The position numbers and the translations under genes are program-made. This document shows positions 33,959 to 43,360 of a DNA stretch of 64,000 nucleotides, piece by piece. Within the stretch, counting starts at the first letter, position 1. Each line of letters opens with the position of its first letter. The notes beneath the pieces were generated by a model. That model was not told where the DNA came from and searched no databases. It worked only from the letters and a program-made list of their open reading frames with translations. This DNA is from JAMXLO01 sp963749575. GTDB taxonomy: Bacteria; Pseudomonadota; Alphaproteobacteria; Acetobacterales; Acetobacteraceae. The stretch is taken from the NCBI GenBank assembly GCA_963749575.1, contig CAVVNM010000014.1, forward strand, positions 62,001-126,000, written 5' to 3'.

Positions 33959-35035
33959 ATGCTGCGCACGATCGGACTGATGAGCGGAACCTCGCTGGAC
34001 GGCGTCGACGCCGCCTGGCTGGAGACCGACGGCGAGCGGATCGGCGCATTCGGGCCGACGCTGACGCTGCCGTACGACGATCGGCTGCGCGCCGATCTGC
34101 GCCACATCCTGGACCATGCGCCGACGCTGGACCCGGACGACCCGCAGCTGAACAGCGCGGTGGCGCGGCTGACGGATTACCACGTGCGCGCGGTGGCCGC
34201 GATCGGACGACCGGCGGACCTGATCGGCTTCCACGGCCAGACCATCCTGCACCAGCCGGACCGGCGACGGACCTGGCAGATCGGCGACGCCGCCGAACTC
34301 GCCAGGCGCACCGGCATCCCGGTGGCGCACGACTTCCGCGCCGCGGACGTGGCGGCGGGCGGACAGGGCGCACCGCTTGCGCCGGTCTATCACGCAGCGC
34401 TGGCGCGCGATGTGGCGAAGCCGCTGGCGGTGCTGAACATCGGCGGCGTGGCGAACGTCACCTGGATCGGCGCCGACGCCGAGCTGGTCGCCTTCGATAC
34501 CGGTCCGGGCAACGGACCGCTGGACGACTGGACCGCACGCCACGCCGGCGCCGCCTTCGACCGCGATGGCGCGCTCGCCAGGTCGGGCCGGACGGTTGAC
34601 GTGGTGTTGGACCGGTTGCTGGCGGACCCGTACTTCTCGCGGCCGCCGCCGAAATCGCTCGACCGGCTGGATTTCGCCGCCTCGCTCGCCACGAGCGGCC
34701 TCGAGCGCCTGTCACCGGCCGACGGTGCGGCAACACTGGTGGCGTTCATCGCCGCCGCGGTCGCCGCCGCCGCGCTGCCGGCACCGCCGGCACGGTGGTT
34801 GGTCACCGGCGGCGGGCGACATAATCCCGCGATCATGGTGGCGCTGCGGGCCCGGCTGGGTGTGCCGGTCGACCCGGTGGAGGCCATGGGCTGGGACGGC
34901 GATGCGATCGAGGCGCAATGCTTCGGCTTCCTCGCCGCGCGCACCCGCGCCGGGCTGCCAATCAGCTTCCCCGGCACCACCGGCGCGCCGCACCCGATGA
35001 CCGGCGGCAGGATGGCCGAACCCGGCAGAGCGTGA
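33959..35035 (+). CDS. anmK: Anhydro-N-acetylmuramic acid kinase
   Basis: AnmK phosphorylates and opens 1,6-anhydro-MurNAc during cell-wall recycling. The 358-aa protein begins MLRTIGLMSGTSLDGVDAAW (P-loop-like GTSLDG). It also has LIGFHGQTILHQPDRRRTWQ, IPVAHDFRAADVAAGGQGAP, LNIGGVANVTWIG, FDTGPGNGPLDDW and the C-terminal WLVTGGGRHNPAIM, as in all AnmK. It is the divergent partner of tyrS with 37 bp between starts, a common arrangement in alphaproteobacteria. Its TGA overlaps the ATG of the VanZ-like gene (TGATG). Confidence 0.96.
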   Translation: MLRTIGLMSGTSLDGVDAAWLETDGERIGAFGPTLTLPYDDRLRADLRHILDHAPTLDPDDPQLNSAVARLTDYHVRAVAAIGRPADLIGFHGQTILHQPDRRRTWQIGDAAELARRTGIPVAHDFRAADVAAGGQGAPLAPVYHAALARDVAKPLAVLNIGGVANVTWIGADAELVAFDTGPGNGPLDDWTARHAGAAFDRDGALARSGRTVDVVLDRLLADPYFSRPPPKSLDRLDFAASLATSGLERLSPADGAATLVAFIAAAVAAAALPAPPARWLVTGGGRHNPAIMVALRARLGVPVDPVEAMGWDGDAIEAQCFGFLAARTRAGLPISFPGTTGAPHPMTGGRMAEPGRA

Positions 35036-36291
35036 TGCCCCGACCCGGACCACAGGCAAGGCTCTGGCTGGTCACCTTCGGCATGGCGGCGGTGATCATC
35101 TATGGCTCGCTGTATCCGTTCGAGTTCCGGGTCCCGCCGGGCGGCGTTGGACCGCTGGCAACCTTGCTGGGCAGCGTCTGGGATCGGCCAAGCCGGAGCG
35201 ATGCGGTGGCCAACGTCCTGTTGTACATGCCGTTCGGCTGCTTCTTCCTGCTTGGTTCCCGCGGCGCCTCCCGCCGGCTCGGAGTACTCGCACTCGCCAC
35301 CGCGATCGGCGGTCTGATGTCGCTGAGCATGGAGCTGACCCAGTACTATGATGTCGGACGCGTCACGAACTTCAGCGACCTGGTCACCAATACTCTCGGC
35401 ACGCTGCTGGGCGGTCTCGTTGCAATCGCGATCGGCGCGAGCTTCCGGGTGCCGTTGCTCGGTGAAGTGACCGCGCGTCCCGTCCCGGCTCTGCTGATCC
35501 TGTCATGGCTGGCCTATCGTCTGTATCCGTATGTGCCGACGATCGATCTGCACAAGTACTGGAATGCGCTGAAGCCGGTCGTGCTGACGCCGTCGCTCAC
35601 CGGCTACGACCTGTTCCGCCAGACCGCGGTCTGGCTCACTCTCTACGCGCTGGTCGAGGCGGTGCTACGCCGGCGGTGGTCCGCGTTCGTCGCGCCGCTG
35701 TTCGCGATCGCCGCGATGAGCGCCCAGGTGATGATTGTCGACCTTGGTCTCAGGCTGGCGGAACCGGTCGGCGCCGCTCTGGCATTCGGGATCTGGCTGC
35801 TGCTCCTGCTGGTGGCTCCCGCACGGTTGCGGACCGGCGCGGCCGCACTGGCGCTGTGCTGCTACGTCGTCGCGCTGCGGCTGGAACCGTTCACGTTCCA
35901 GACCGTCGGGCACCAATTCGGCTGGATCCCGTTCCTCGGCATGATGCAGGGTTCGCTGACGGTCGATACTTTGGCGTTCCTGGAGAAGTTCTTCCTGTAC
36001 GGCAGCATGATCTATCTGATCGGCGATGTCCTCGGCCGCCGGCTGCCGGCAGCCCTGCTCACGGCCGCGCTGTTGTTCGCGACCAGCTGGGCCGAGACCC
36101 GGCTTCCCGGACGCTCGGCGGAGATCACCGATACGGTCATGGCGCTGACGATCGCGGCCATTTTCGCGCTGCTCGGGCCCGAGCGGGATGGCGGTTCGGC
36201 ACCTGCCGCCGCCCGGCTCACCGCCCGCGAACGGCGGGTGCGCGACTGGCAACGCGAGCAGGCGCGGGCACTGGGGGTGGAATTGGATTGA
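35035..36291 (+). CDS. VanZ-like family membrane protein
   Basis: A 418-aa protein with an N-terminal VanZ-like domain: IIYGSLYPFEFRVPPGGVGP, DAVANVLLYMPFGCFFLLG, LMSLSMELTQYYDVGRVTNF, SDLVTNTLGTLLGG. Six or more additional helices and a short basic tail (LTARERRVRDWQREQARAL) follow. The ELxQ and DxxxNxxG motifs are diagnostic. VanZ domains are linked to resistance to glycopeptides or to envelope biology, but most bacterial members are uncharacterised. The one-base overlap with anmK suggests coupled translation and a possible role in cell-wall metabolism (inference). Confidence 0.82.
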   Translation: MPRPGPQARLWLVTFGMAAVIIYGSLYPFEFRVPPGGVGPLATLLGSVWDRPSRSDAVANVLLYMPFGCFFLLGSRGASRRLGVLALATAIGGLMSLSMELTQYYDVGRVTNFSDLVTNTLGTLLGGLVAIAIGASFRVPLLGEVTARPVPALLILSWLAYRLYPYVPTIDLHKYWNALKPVVLTPSLTGYDLFRQTAVWLTLYALVEAVLRRRWSAFVAPLFAIAAMSAQVMIVDLGLRLAEPVGAALAFGIWLLLLLVAPARLRTGAAALALCCYVVALRLEPFTFQTVGHQFGWIPFLGMMQGSLTVDTLAFLEKFFLYGSMIYLIGDVLGRRLPAALLTAALLFATSWAETRLPGRSAEITDTVMALTIAAIFALLGPERDGGSAPAAARLTARERRVRDWQREQARALGVELD

Positions 36292-36382
36292 TCCCGGTCG
36301 CGGCCGCCGAAATGCGGTTCTGCCGCCTCACGGTCCAGGCAACGTCGCGTGCGCTCCGCCGCCTGCTGGCGGACAGTCCGGC

Positions 36383-37048
<666 letters not shown>

Positions 37049-37392
37049 GGCGTCCCGAAACCGCTTTCCTGTCGAAGCAGCAGACCCGAGGCGAGGCCCC
37101 CCTGGCCTCGGTCGCTCCCGCCGCATAAGCCTGTTAGCCCTGCTCCCCGCGCTCGATCGGGTATCACAGTAGAATGGTAACGCATCCCCTGCTTTTCAGT
37201 TCCGCGTGAATTCTTGACCTCTGCGGTCGGAATATCTAGCTTCATGCGGAGCGGCAATGGTGCCGCAAGGTTTGCTTCCTCCTACTGTCAGTTCGGCCCC
37301 CCGACCGACCGGCCCCCCGGGATTGGGCTCCAGTTCCCAGGGTTCGCATACTATAGAGTAGAAGCTTGGCTACTCCATAATGGAATTGTCGC
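37049..37392. other. Intergenic control region upstream of the cysE cluster
   Basis: No gene is supported over 344 bases. The AT-rich right end carries an inverted repeat (37350-37381) just before cysE. The left part (37160-37220) is also AT-richer than the genes and is likely to hold the promoter of the hydrolase gene. Confidence 0.55.
37350..37381. promoter_or_regulatory. Candidate operator: 12-bp arms around an 8-bp spacer
   Basis: ACTATAGAGTAG (37350-37361) and CTACTCCATAAT (37370-37381) pair at 10 of 12 positions. The dyad lies 12 bp before the cysE ATG, so it would overlap the promoter or ribosome site. The gene encoding an IscR-type repressor is second in the same cluster, which makes it the likely binder (inference). 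Confidence 0.5.
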
Positions 37393-38086
37393 ATGGCTTT
37401 CATGTTCTTACGGGAGACGATACGGACATATCGGGAACGCGACCCCGCGGCGCGGTCCTGGCTCGAGGTCCTGCTGTGCTACCCAGGCGTGCATGCCGTC
37501 ATGTGGCACCGGCTGTCGCACTGGCTATGGCGCCATGATCTGCACCTGCTGCGGGCGGTTCTCGTCGCATATCGCCCGCTGGCTGACCGGCATCGAAATC
37601 CATCCTGCCGCCAGGATCGGCCGGCGGCTGGTGATCGACCATGGCATGGGCGTGGTGATCGGCGAAACCGCCGAAGTCGGCGACGACTGCTACTTCTACC
37701 ACCAGGTTACCCTGGGGGTCGCCCGCACCAGCGGCGGCAAGCGACACCCAACCGTCGGCAACAACGTGATCATCGGCGCCGGGGCCAAGGTGCTGGGGCC
37801 GATCACGGTGGGCGACAACGCGCGGGTCGGCGCCAATGCGGTCGTGCTGGACAACGTGCCGGACAACACCACCGTGGTGGGCATGCCGGCGCGCCCGGTG
37901 GACCGCGCGCCGACCCGCGGCCGCAAGGGGCCGGTGTTCGATCCCTACGGCATCCCTTGCGACGACAGCCTCGACCCGCTGCTGCGCGATCTCGACCAGA
38001 TGCACTGCGAGCTGGCCGAACTCGAGGGGCGCGTCGCACGGCTGGCAGAGGAGCAGATGCGCCAGCGCCAGGCGGCGGCGGAGTAG
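37393..38086 (+). CDS. cysE: Serine O-acetyltransferase (frameshifted)
   Basis: CysE acetylates serine for cysteine synthesis. The N-terminal helical domain (MFLRETIRTYRERDPAARSW, YPGVHAVMWHRLSHWLW) and the left-handed beta helix (WLTGIEIHPAARIGRRLVID, HGMGVVIGETAEVGDDCYFY, HQVTLGVARTSGGKRHPTVG, NVIIGAGAKVLGPITVGDNA) are both clear. They are in different frames, joined by removing one base near 37551 so that DLHLLGRFSSHIARWL is read. Total about 230 aa, EpsC-like size. It heads the cluster with iscR and two desulfurases, so cysteine supply and Fe-S assembly are probably co-regulated. The shift looks like a sequence error. Confidence 0.93.
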
Positions 38087-38089
38087 CCG

Positions 38090-38575
38090 GTGCAGCTTTC
38101 CACCCGCGGGCGCTATGCGGTGATGGCGATGGTCGATCTGGCCACCCGCCAGACGCTGGGCTGCGAGTGCGGACCGATCTGCCTGGCGGAGATCGCGGCG
38201 CGGCAGAAGCTCAGTCAGGCCTACCTGGAGCAGCTGTTCGGCAAGCTGCGGCGCGCCGGGCTGGTGGATTCGGCGCGCGGACCGGGCGGCGGCTATCGGC
38301 TGGCGCGGCGGTCCGACGCGATGCCCATCGCCGACATCATCGCCGCGGTCGATGAGCCGATCCGCGCGACGCGCTGCGCGAACGGCAGTGCCGGCTGCAT
38401 CGAAGGCAGCGGCGACGCCGGGCCGACGCGCTGCCAGACCCACGATCTGTGGGAGGAGCTGGGCCGGCAGATCCGGTTCTTTCTGCAGGGCGTCACCCTG
38501 GCCGACGTGGTCGCCGGCCGGATCATGGGCCGCGCCGTGAAGCCGGACCATGGCCGGACGCTGGCGGCCGACTAA
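38090..38575 (+). CDS. iscR: Rrf2-family Fe-S transcriptional regulator
   Basis: The 161-aa protein starts with GTG 38090 (MQLSTRGRYAVMAMVDLATR), has the winged helix (ICLAEIAARQKLSQAYLEQL, ARGPGGGYRLAR) and the cluster ligands Cys96, Cys103, Cys115 and His118 (RCANGSAGC, TRCQTHDLW). This is the [2Fe-2S] IscR pattern: the holo form represses isc genes when iron-sulfur supply is adequate. An extra CECG near residue 25-28 is unusual. The start lies 3 bp after the cysE stop. It likely acts on the 37350-37381 dyad (inference). Confidence 0.92.
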   Translation: MQLSTRGRYAVMAMVDLATRQTLGCECGPICLAEIAARQKLSQAYLEQLFGKLRRAGLVDSARGPGGGYRLARRSDAMPIADIIAAVDEPIRATRCANGSAGCIEGSGDAGPTRCQTHDLWEELGRQIRFFLQGVTLADVVAGRIMGRAVKPDHGRTLAAD

Positions 38576-38577
38576 CC

Positions 38578-39675
38578 ATGGTCTACCTCGACGCCAACGC
38601 CACCGAGCCGCTGCGCCCCGAGGCCCGTGCGGCCATGCTGGCGGCGCTGGAAGTCACCGGCAATCCTTCGTCGGTGCATGCCGCGGGGCGCGCGGCGCGG
38701 CGAATTCTGGAGGATGCCCGCGAGTCGCTGGCCGCCCGATTTGGCGTGGCGACGCCGCACCTGGTGTTCACCTCGGGCGGCACCGAAGCCGATGCGCTGG
38801 CGATCCATGCGCTGGGTGCCGGCCGGCGGGTGATCGTCGGCGCCACCGAGCACGACGCGGTGCGCTCGGCCGCGGCCGAGGCGTTGCAGCTGCCGGTGGA
38901 TCGCGACGGGGTGGCCGATCTCGACACGCTGGCGGCATGGCTGTCGGAAGCCGCTCCGGCACTGGTCTGCCTGATGCTCGCGAACAATGAGACGGGCACG
39001 ATCCAGCCGGTCGCGGAGGCCGCCGAACTCTGCCGGCGCCACGGAGCCTGGCTGCACGTCGATGCGGTGCAGGCGGCGGGGCGGATCGATGTCCGCCGAT
39101 CCGAGCTCGGCGCGCACAGCATCGCCATCTCGTCGCACAAGTTGGGCGGCCCGACCGGCGCCGGCGCCTTGCTGCTGGCACCCGACGTTGCCGCGATCAC
39201 ACCGCTGATCGCCGGCGGCGGTCAGGAACGCGGCCGCCGGGGCGGCACTCCTCCGCTGCCCGCAATCGCCGGATTTGCCGCCGCGGCGTCGATTGCCGCG
39301 GGCGCCGCCCGGCTGGCGCCATTGCGCGATGCGATCGAGGCCGCCGCCGTGGCAGCCGGCGCCATGATCTGCGGTGCCGGTGCGGCGCGGTTGGCCAACA
39401 CCACCTGCCTGGCGCTGCCTGGCGTGCGCGCCGACGCACAGGTGATCGCGCTCGACCTCGACGGAATCGCGGTCAGTGCCGGCGCCGCCTGCAGCTCCGG
39501 CAAGGTGACCGCGAGCCATGTGCTGGCGGCGATGGGGCTCGGTCCGCTCGCCGGCCAGGCGATCCGGGTCTCTCTGCCGTGGAACGCAACCGCGGCCGAC
39601 GTCGCTGCCTTCGCCGCCGCCTACCCGCGCATGGCGGGCCGGCTGCGCGAGGTGCTGGCGTCGCGCGCCGCCTGA
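38578..39675 (+). CDS. Cysteine desulfurase-like PLP aminotransferase (first of two)
   Basis: The 365-aa class V aminotransferase shows VYLDANATEPLRPEARAAML, GNPSSVHAAGRAARRILEDA, FTSGGTEADALAIHALGAG, the NNETGTIQPVAEAAELCRRH block and the PLP lysine in AISSHKLGGPTGAG. The catalytic Cys is in SAGAACSSGKVTASHVLAAM. It is shorter and less conserved than IscS; the C-terminal part ends soon after the Cys motif. It lies 2 bp after iscR and 16 bp before a second desulfurase gene. Both probably feed sulfur to Fe-S and tRNA thiolation, but the first may serve a distinct acceptor. Confidence 0.88.
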   Translation: MVYLDANATEPLRPEARAAMLAALEVTGNPSSVHAAGRAARRILEDARESLAARFGVATPHLVFTSGGTEADALAIHALGAGRRVIVGATEHDAVRSAAAEALQLPVDRDGVADLDTLAAWLSEAAPALVCLMLANNETGTIQPVAEAAELCRRHGAWLHVDAVQAAGRIDVRRSELGAHSIAISSHKLGGPTGAGALLLAPDVAAITPLIAGGGQERGRRGGTPPLPAIAGFAAAASIAAGAARLAPLRDAIEAAAVAAGAMICGAGAARLANTTCLALPGVRADAQVIALDLDGIAVSAGAACSSGKVTASHVLAAMGLGPLAGQAIRVSLPWNATAADVAAFAAAYPRMAGRLREVLASRAA

Positions 39676-39691
39676 ACCCACATTGGCCGCC

Positions 39692-40895
39692 ATGACAGGA
39701 CCTCCGCCACGCCCGAACCGCCCGGTCTATCTGGACAACCAGGCGACCACCCGCTGCGATCCCCGCGTGGTGGCAGCGATGCTGCCCTGGTTCACCGAGC
39801 ACTACGGCAACCCGCACAGCGTCGAGCACGTGATGGGCACCGAGGCGGAAGCCGCGGTCGAGGACGCTCGCGGCGCATGTCGCCGCGCTGATCGGCGCCG
39901 ATGCCAAGGAGCTGGTGTTCACCTCCGGCGCCACCGAGAGCAACAACATCGCCATCAAGGGTGCCGCCCGCTTCGCGCTGCGCGCCGGCAACGAGCGGCG
40001 GCGGATAGTCACCGTGGCGACCGAGCACAAATGCGTCCTCGAATCGGTGGCCGATCTGGCGGACGAGGGGTTCGAGCCGGTGTTCCTGCCGGTGCGCCCG
40101 GACGGGCTGCTGGATCCCGATGTGCTGCGCGCGGCGCTGCAGGTACCGACGCTGCTGGTCAGCGTCATGGCGGTGAACAACGAGATCGGCGTGGTGCAGG
40201 ACATCGCCGCACTCGCTGCCATCGCCAAGCAGGCCGGCGCGCTGTTTCACACCGACATCGCCCAGGCAGCGGGCAAGATTCCGCTCGACCTGACCGGCTG
40301 GAAGGTCGACCTGGCGTCGATCAGCGGCCATAAGATCTACGGCCCGAAGGGCGTCGGCGCGCTGTATGTCCGGCGGCGGCCGCGCGTGCGGCTGACCCCG
40401 CTGTTCTCCGGTGGCGGGCAGGAGCGCGGACTTCGCTCGGGCACCCTGCCCGCACCCTTGATCGTCGGAATAGGCGAGGCCTGTCGCCTGGCACAGATCG
40501 AAATGGCGGCGGAGACGCAGCGGCTTGCCGGCCTGCGCGACAGCCTGCTGGACCGGCTGCGGACGGCGATCCCCGGCATCGCAGTGAACGGCAGCATGGC
40601 AGCGCGGATCCCCGGCAACCTGAACCTCAGCTTCCCCGCCGCCACCGCGGCGGACCTGATGGCGCGCGTGCCCGACCTCTGCGTGTCCACCGGATCCGCC
40701 TGTTCCTCGGCCACGATCGAGCCATCCTACGTGCTGCGGGCGCTGGGGCTGAGCGACGCCGCGGCCGCGCGCACCTTGCGGATCGGGATCGGACGCTTTA
40801 CCTCGCCCGCCGATATCGACTATGCGGCGGCGGCGCTGGCTGCGGCGCATGACGGGGCGCCGGCTCCCGGCATCGAACGATTCGCCCAGGCCTGA
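39692..40895 (+). CDS. iscS: Cysteine desulfurase (frameshifted)
   Basis: Closer to IscS than its neighbour: PVYLDNQATTRCDPRVVAAM, YGNPHSVEHVMGTEAEAAVE, FTSGATESNNIAIKGAARFA, VTVATEHKCVLESVADL, AVNNEIGVVQDIAAL, PLP lysine in ISGHKIYGPKGVG and catalytic Cys in STGSACSSATIEPSYVLRAL. Near base 39872 one extra base separates the first 60 residues from HVAALIGADAKELVFTSG. Length about 400 aa matches IscS. No iscU, iscA or hscAB is present downstream in this window, only a ferredoxin and mnmA. The sulfur acceptors are probably MnmA and the Fe-S machinery elsewhere. The shift is most likely an error. Confidence 0.92.
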
Positions 40896-40913
40896 ACGGA
40901 ACCGATTGGCCAC

Positions 40914-41246
40914 ATGCCAAGGATGACCTTCATCGAGCGCGATGGCACGCACCGCGACGTGGATGCGCCACTCGGCCTCTCGGTGCTGGAGATCGCGCAC
41001 CAGCACGGCGTCGATATCGAGGGAGCGTGCGAGGGCTCGCTCGCCTGCTCCACCTGCCATGTCATCGTCGATCCTGCCTGGTCCAGGAAGCTCGCCGAAC
41101 CGACGGAGGACGAGGAGGATATGCTGGACCTTGCGTTCGGCCTGACCGAAACCTCGCGGCTCGGCTGCCAGCTCGTGATCACCGAGGCGCTGGATGGCCT
41201 GGTGGTGAAGCTGCCCGCCGGCACCCGCAATCTGCTGAACGAATAG
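40914..41246 (+). CDS. fdx: ISC-type [2Fe-2S] ferredoxin
   Basis: A 110-aa ferredoxin with cluster cysteines at 39, 45, 48 and 85 (GACEGSLACSTCHV and LGCQLV), the adrenodoxin-like spacing used in bacterial ISC ferredoxins. The acidic region EPTEDEEDMLDLAFGLTETS binds partners. It supplies electrons for cluster assembly with IscS and scaffold proteins. It lies between iscS and mnmA with short gaps (18 and 4 bp), consistent with one operon. Confidence 0.93.
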   Translation: MPRMTFIERDGTHRDVDAPLGLSVLEIAHQHGVDIEGACEGSLACSTCHVIVDPAWSRKLAEPTEDEEDMLDLAFGLTETSRLGCQLVITEALDGLVVKLPAGTRNLLNE

Positions 41247-41250
41247 CGCC

Positions 41251-42411
41251 ATGCGCATCCTGGTCGCGATGTCGGGCGGGGTGGACAGCAGCACCGTCGC
41301 CGGGCTGCTGCACGAGGCGGGCCACGAGGTGATCGGCGTCACGCTGCAGCTGTACGACCACGGCGCGGCGGCCGGACGGAAGGGCGCGTGTTGCGCCGGC
41401 CAGGATATCCACGATGCGCGCCGGGTGGCGGATCATCTCGGCATCCCGCACTACGTGATCGACGCCGAGACGCGGTTCGCCGATGCGGTGATCCGCGACT
41501 TCGCCGACAGCTATGCGGCCGGTGAGACGCCGGTGCCCTGCATACGCTGCAACCAGACGGTGAAGTTTGCCGACCTTGCCGCGCTGGCCCATGGCCTCGG
41601 GGCCGAACGGCTGGCGACCGGGCACTACGTGCGGCGGATCGATGGCCCGGAGGGGCCGGAACTGCACCGCGCCGCCGACCACGCGCGCGATCAGAGCTGG
41701 TTCCTGTTCGCCACCACGCGCGAGCAGCTTGCGTTCACGCTGTTTCCGCTGGGGGAGATGGTCGACAAGCGGACGGTGCGCGCCGAAGCGGAACGGCTCG
41801 GTCTGCCGGTGGCCGCCAAGCCCGACAGCCAGGACATCTGCTTCGTCATGTCGGGGCACTACGCCGACACGGTGGTACGGCTGCGGCCGGACGCCGGCGA
41901 AGCGGGCGACATTGTCGATCGGGACGGCCGGGTGCTGGGCCGGCATGACGGAATCGCGCGCTACACGGTTGGTCAAGGCAAGCGGCTGGAGGCGGCGGCG
42001 ATGGATCGCGGGACGCGCCAGACCGTGGTTGCGCTCGATCCGACGCGGCGACGGGTGATCGTGGGGCCACGCGACGCAGGCACGCGAGTGGTGCGATTGC
42101 GTGAGGTGAACTGGCTGGTGCCGCCGTCCAATGGATCGCTGGCGTGCCAGGTGAAGCTGCGCGCGAGAGAGGCGCCGCAGCCGGCGACCGTGTCACCCAC
42201 TTGCGCCGAGCTGACGGCCGGGGCGGTGGTGTGGCTCGATGCGCCTGCTCTGCCGGCGCCCGGACAGGCCTGCGTGTTCTACGCTGGCTCGCGTGTGCTG
42301 GGCGGCGGCTTCATCTGCCGGACCGCGGCGGCGGCGGCAGTTGACGCGGCGGGGGACGGCAGACTATCTCCCCTGCCCTTCGGATCGGATGGCGGCGTAG
42401 CTCAGCGGTAG
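41251..42411 (+). CDS. mnmA: tRNA-specific 2-thiouridylase
   Basis: MnmA adds sulfur to U34 of tRNA-Lys, -Glu and -Gln. Visible are the PP-loop MRILVAMSGGVDSSTVAGLL, the catalytic Cys in VPCIRCNQTVKF and in DSQDICFVMSG, and HYVRRI in the ATP domain. The C-terminal beta part (RYTVGQGKRLEAAAMDRGTR, VVALDPTRRRVIVGPRDAG) is typical. The last seven residues (SDGGVAQR) run into the tRNA gene (42391-42465), so mnmA and the tRNA overlap by 21 bases. The reading frame probably ended earlier before the tRNA in relatives. The desulfurases upstream supply the sulfur. Confidence 0.95.
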   Translation: MRILVAMSGGVDSSTVAGLLHEAGHEVIGVTLQLYDHGAAAGRKGACCAGQDIHDARRVADHLGIPHYVIDAETRFADAVIRDFADSYAAGETPVPCIRCNQTVKFADLAALAHGLGAERLATGHYVRRIDGPEGPELHRAADHARDQSWFLFATTREQLAFTLFPLGEMVDKRTVRAEAERLGLPVAAKPDSQDICFVMSGHYADTVVRLRPDAGEAGDIVDRDGRVLGRHDGIARYTVGQGKRLEAAAMDRGTRQTVVALDPTRRRVIVGPRDAGTRVVRLREVNWLVPPSNGSLACQVKLRAREAPQPATVSPTCAELTAGAVVWLDAPALPAPGQACVFYAGSRVLGGGFICRTAAAAAVDAAGDGRLSPLPFGSDGGVAQR

Positions 42412-42465
42412 AGCAGGGGAATCATAATCCCTTGGTCGGTGGTTCAAATCCGCCCGCCGCTACCA
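42391..42465 (+). tRNA. tRNA with CAU anticodon (Met elongator or Ile2)
   Basis: The 75-base sequence folds as a cloverleaf: acceptor GGCGGCG pairs with CGCCGCT (one G-U), D arm around GCTCAGCGGTAGAGC, anticodon stem GGGGA/TCCCT with loop ATCATAA (anticodon CAT), T arm GGTGG-TTCAAAT-CCGCC and encoded A-CCA end. It overlaps the mnmA stop. The tRNA type (elongator Met or lysidine-modified Ile) cannot be separated by eye. Its 3' 32 bases recur at 46259-46290. Confidence 0.93.
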
Positions 42466-42666
42466 ATCAGATCAAGGAGTTATACGCCGAAGCGAAGCTC
42501 GGATGGCCCCCATGGGAAAATCCGGGGCGCAGGTGGGGAACCGTGAACGCGTTTTTTATTGCGCATCCTGATTGGCCACCGTCGCCCGGTTGGCGAGACA
42601 CGATGGTGCCCGAAGTTGCTCTGGAGCGAGGTGCCATATCTCATCAATGCTGACAGAGGCGCTTCC

Positions 42667-43186
42667 GTGGCGAGCATCACCATCCGCAACCTGGACGACT
42701 CGCTGAAATCCCGTCTGCGTATTCAGGCGGCGGTTCATGGCCGCTCGATGGAGGACGAGGCGCGTGACATTTTGCGCTCGTCACTCAATCAGAAGCCGCC
42801 GGAACCAAAGAACCTTGTCACGGCGATCAATGCCCTCCCTGCTGCGACCGTGTTCATTTCCGCCGTCACGCAAGCGGAAATCCTCCATGGCACTGGTGCC
42901 GGAAGGGAAGCGGCGAGAGGGGTTGGCACGGGCCGTCCGCACCGCGTTCGAGACCCACTTTCGCGGCCGTATTCTGCCCTTCGACTCGGAAGCTGCCTAG
43001 GCGTTCGTCCCCCTGGCTACCGGCCGCCGCCAGGCTGGCCGGCCGATGTCACAGGCGGACGTTCAGATTGCCGCGATCGCCCGATCCCGCGGTGCAGTCC
43101 TTGCCACCCGCAACGTGGCGGATTTTGCCGGATACGGGGGCGAGATCGCTAACCCTTGGGGTGGTTCCGCAAAGGAGCCGGCCTGA
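42667..43186 (+). pseudogene. Fused and broken FitA/VapB antitoxin plus FitB/VapC PIN toxin
   Basis: GTG 42667 opens VASITIRNLDDSLKSRLRIQ, then AAVHGRSMEDEARDILR, the ribbon-helix-helix N-terminus of a FitA-type antitoxin. At about residue 55 it joins directly to INALPAATVFISAVTQAEIL, which belongs to the PIN toxin. The antitoxin C-terminus and toxin N-terminus have been lost by deletion. One base shift (about 42890) leads to ALVPEGKRREGLARAVRTAF and RGRILPFDSEAA. Then TAG stands where Gln is expected, followed by AFVPLATGRRQAGRPMSQAD, VQIAAIARSRGAVLATRNVA and DFAGYG. Deletion, shift and nonsense codon together show real decay. Confidence 0.75.
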
Positions 43187-43360
43187 AAAGTGCCGAGGCC
43201 GATCCGCCGGTTTATTCCGGTACACCCGATAACTGGCTGAAATAGCTGATCTTTCGCCTCAAACCGGACGGAAGCAAATGGAACCGCTATTCAGCGCGCG
43301 ATCGCCGCCGCACACGCCGGTGCGTGCGCGCAATTCGTTGCTGCGCGGATGTCGTCGGCG

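Noticed and set aside
43235..43300. Possible integrase N-terminus (LIFRLKPDGSKWNRYS)
   Set aside because: The resemblance to P4-type integrases is limited to one short motif, with a stop codon just upstream and nothing following. It is mentioned as a hint in the island entry but not called as a gene.
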